From: DATBMY01 sp036554605 | GTDB lineage: Bacteria; Acidobacteriota; Blastocatellia; UBA7656 | Direction of reading: 5' to 3' | Assembly (NCBI GenBank): GCA_036554605.1 | Contig: DATBMY010000178.1 | Span: 1 to 6,404 of the forward strand | DNA length: 6,404 bases | Shown: positions 6,241 to 6,404 of the stretch, piece by piece | Layout of the letters: the number at the start of each line of letters is the position of its first letter | Numbering within the stretch: position 1 is the first letter of the stretch | Notes under the pieces: generated by a model | Told to the model about the DNA's origin: nothing | The model's database searches: none | Seen by the model: the letters and a program-made list of their open reading frames with translations, nothing else | Position numbers and translations under genes: made by a program

Positions 6241-6404
6241 TCAGGAATCCCCCACGAGTTTCAAATAAAGCTCTTTGTACCGCTTGAGGGCTCTGTGGAT
6301 AACGCCGTTGAATTGTGTCCTGGTCAACCCGAGGCCGGCGCATACCTGATCTTTATCCTCTTCGGCGATGAAATAACGAAAGAGCAACTCTCTGTCCCGC
6401 TTAA
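6241..6404 (-). CDS. ECF-type sigma-70 factor, C-terminal part (region 4), cut by the window edge
   Basis: The last 53 codons are present, ending at a TGA (6241-6243); the N-terminal part lies beyond base 6404. The translation begins KRDRELLFRYFIAEEDKDQV and continues through GLGLTRTQFNGVIHRALKR to KLVGDS. This is the region 4 helix-turn-helix that reads the -35 promoter element. LGLTRTQF corresponds to the turn and start of the recognition helix, and HRALKR to the commonly conserved end (HRARKR-like). The sigma identity is further supported by the zinc-finger anti-sigma gene directly downstream. Region 2 cannot be seen, so the ECF subgroup is not assignable. The style recalls sigma factors of Acidobacteriota, which is an impression only. 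Confidence 0.8.
   Translation of the reverse strand, partial: KRDRELLFRYFIAEEDKDQVCAGLGLTRTQFNGVIHRALKRYKELYLKLVGDS

Noticed and set aside
6218..6243. Weak stem TGATC/GATCA at the sigma-factor stop codon followed by TATTTT as an attenuating terminator
   Set aside because: The stem is 5 bases with a 10-base loop and is A/T-rich, and the following U-run is interrupted. It is too weak to call a terminator.

Overview
The window carries seven genes, all on the minus strand, so transcription runs from high to low coordinates. Reading in that direction there are two blocks. The first (6404 to 5275) holds the last 53 codons of an ECF-type sigma-70 factor, followed by a membrane anti-sigma factor with a cytoplasmic zinc-finger head, one transmembrane helix, a coiled coil and an extracytoplasmic C-terminal domain. 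The second (5051 to 114) is a compact five-gene operon. It encodes a lipoprotein solute-binding protein, two inner-membrane permeases, an ABC ATPase and a short-chain dehydrogenase, separated by only 16, 6, 14 and 24 bases.

The transporter most resembles the sorbitol/mannitol importers SmoEFGK/MtlEFGK of proteobacteria, judged from motifs in the binding protein and the second permease. The dehydrogenase occupies the place of smoS in the Rhodobacter operon, but its residues recall the Rhodobacter galactitol dehydrogenase instead. The simplest model is that a polyol binds the lipoprotein, is imported by the two permeases powered by the ATPase, and is oxidised to a ketose by the dehydrogenase using NAD+. 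No kinase, second dehydrogenase or dedicated regulator lies in the window, so the pathway is incomplete here and the exact polyol is inferred, not shown.

Between the blocks, 5052-5274 is non-coding. It holds a strong Shine-Dalgarno for the binding protein, a plausible sigma-70-type promoter and a perfect 10-base palindrome that could be an operator. Beyond the operon, 1-113 is non-coding and is built largely of degenerate 7-base tandem repeats of different composition. I see no convincing intrinsic terminator in any gap.

The organism is a Gram-negative-type bacterium of moderately high GC. The style of the sigma region 4, the anti-sigma architecture and the heptamer repeats suggest Acidobacteriota (perhaps Blastocatellia-like), but this is an impression from pattern memory, not a demonstrated assignment. 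Apart from the repeats and the unusual dehydrogenase pairing, the region looks like ordinary carbon-uptake and stress-signalling genes. I find no sign of a defence system, mobile element, CRISPR array or RNA gene.
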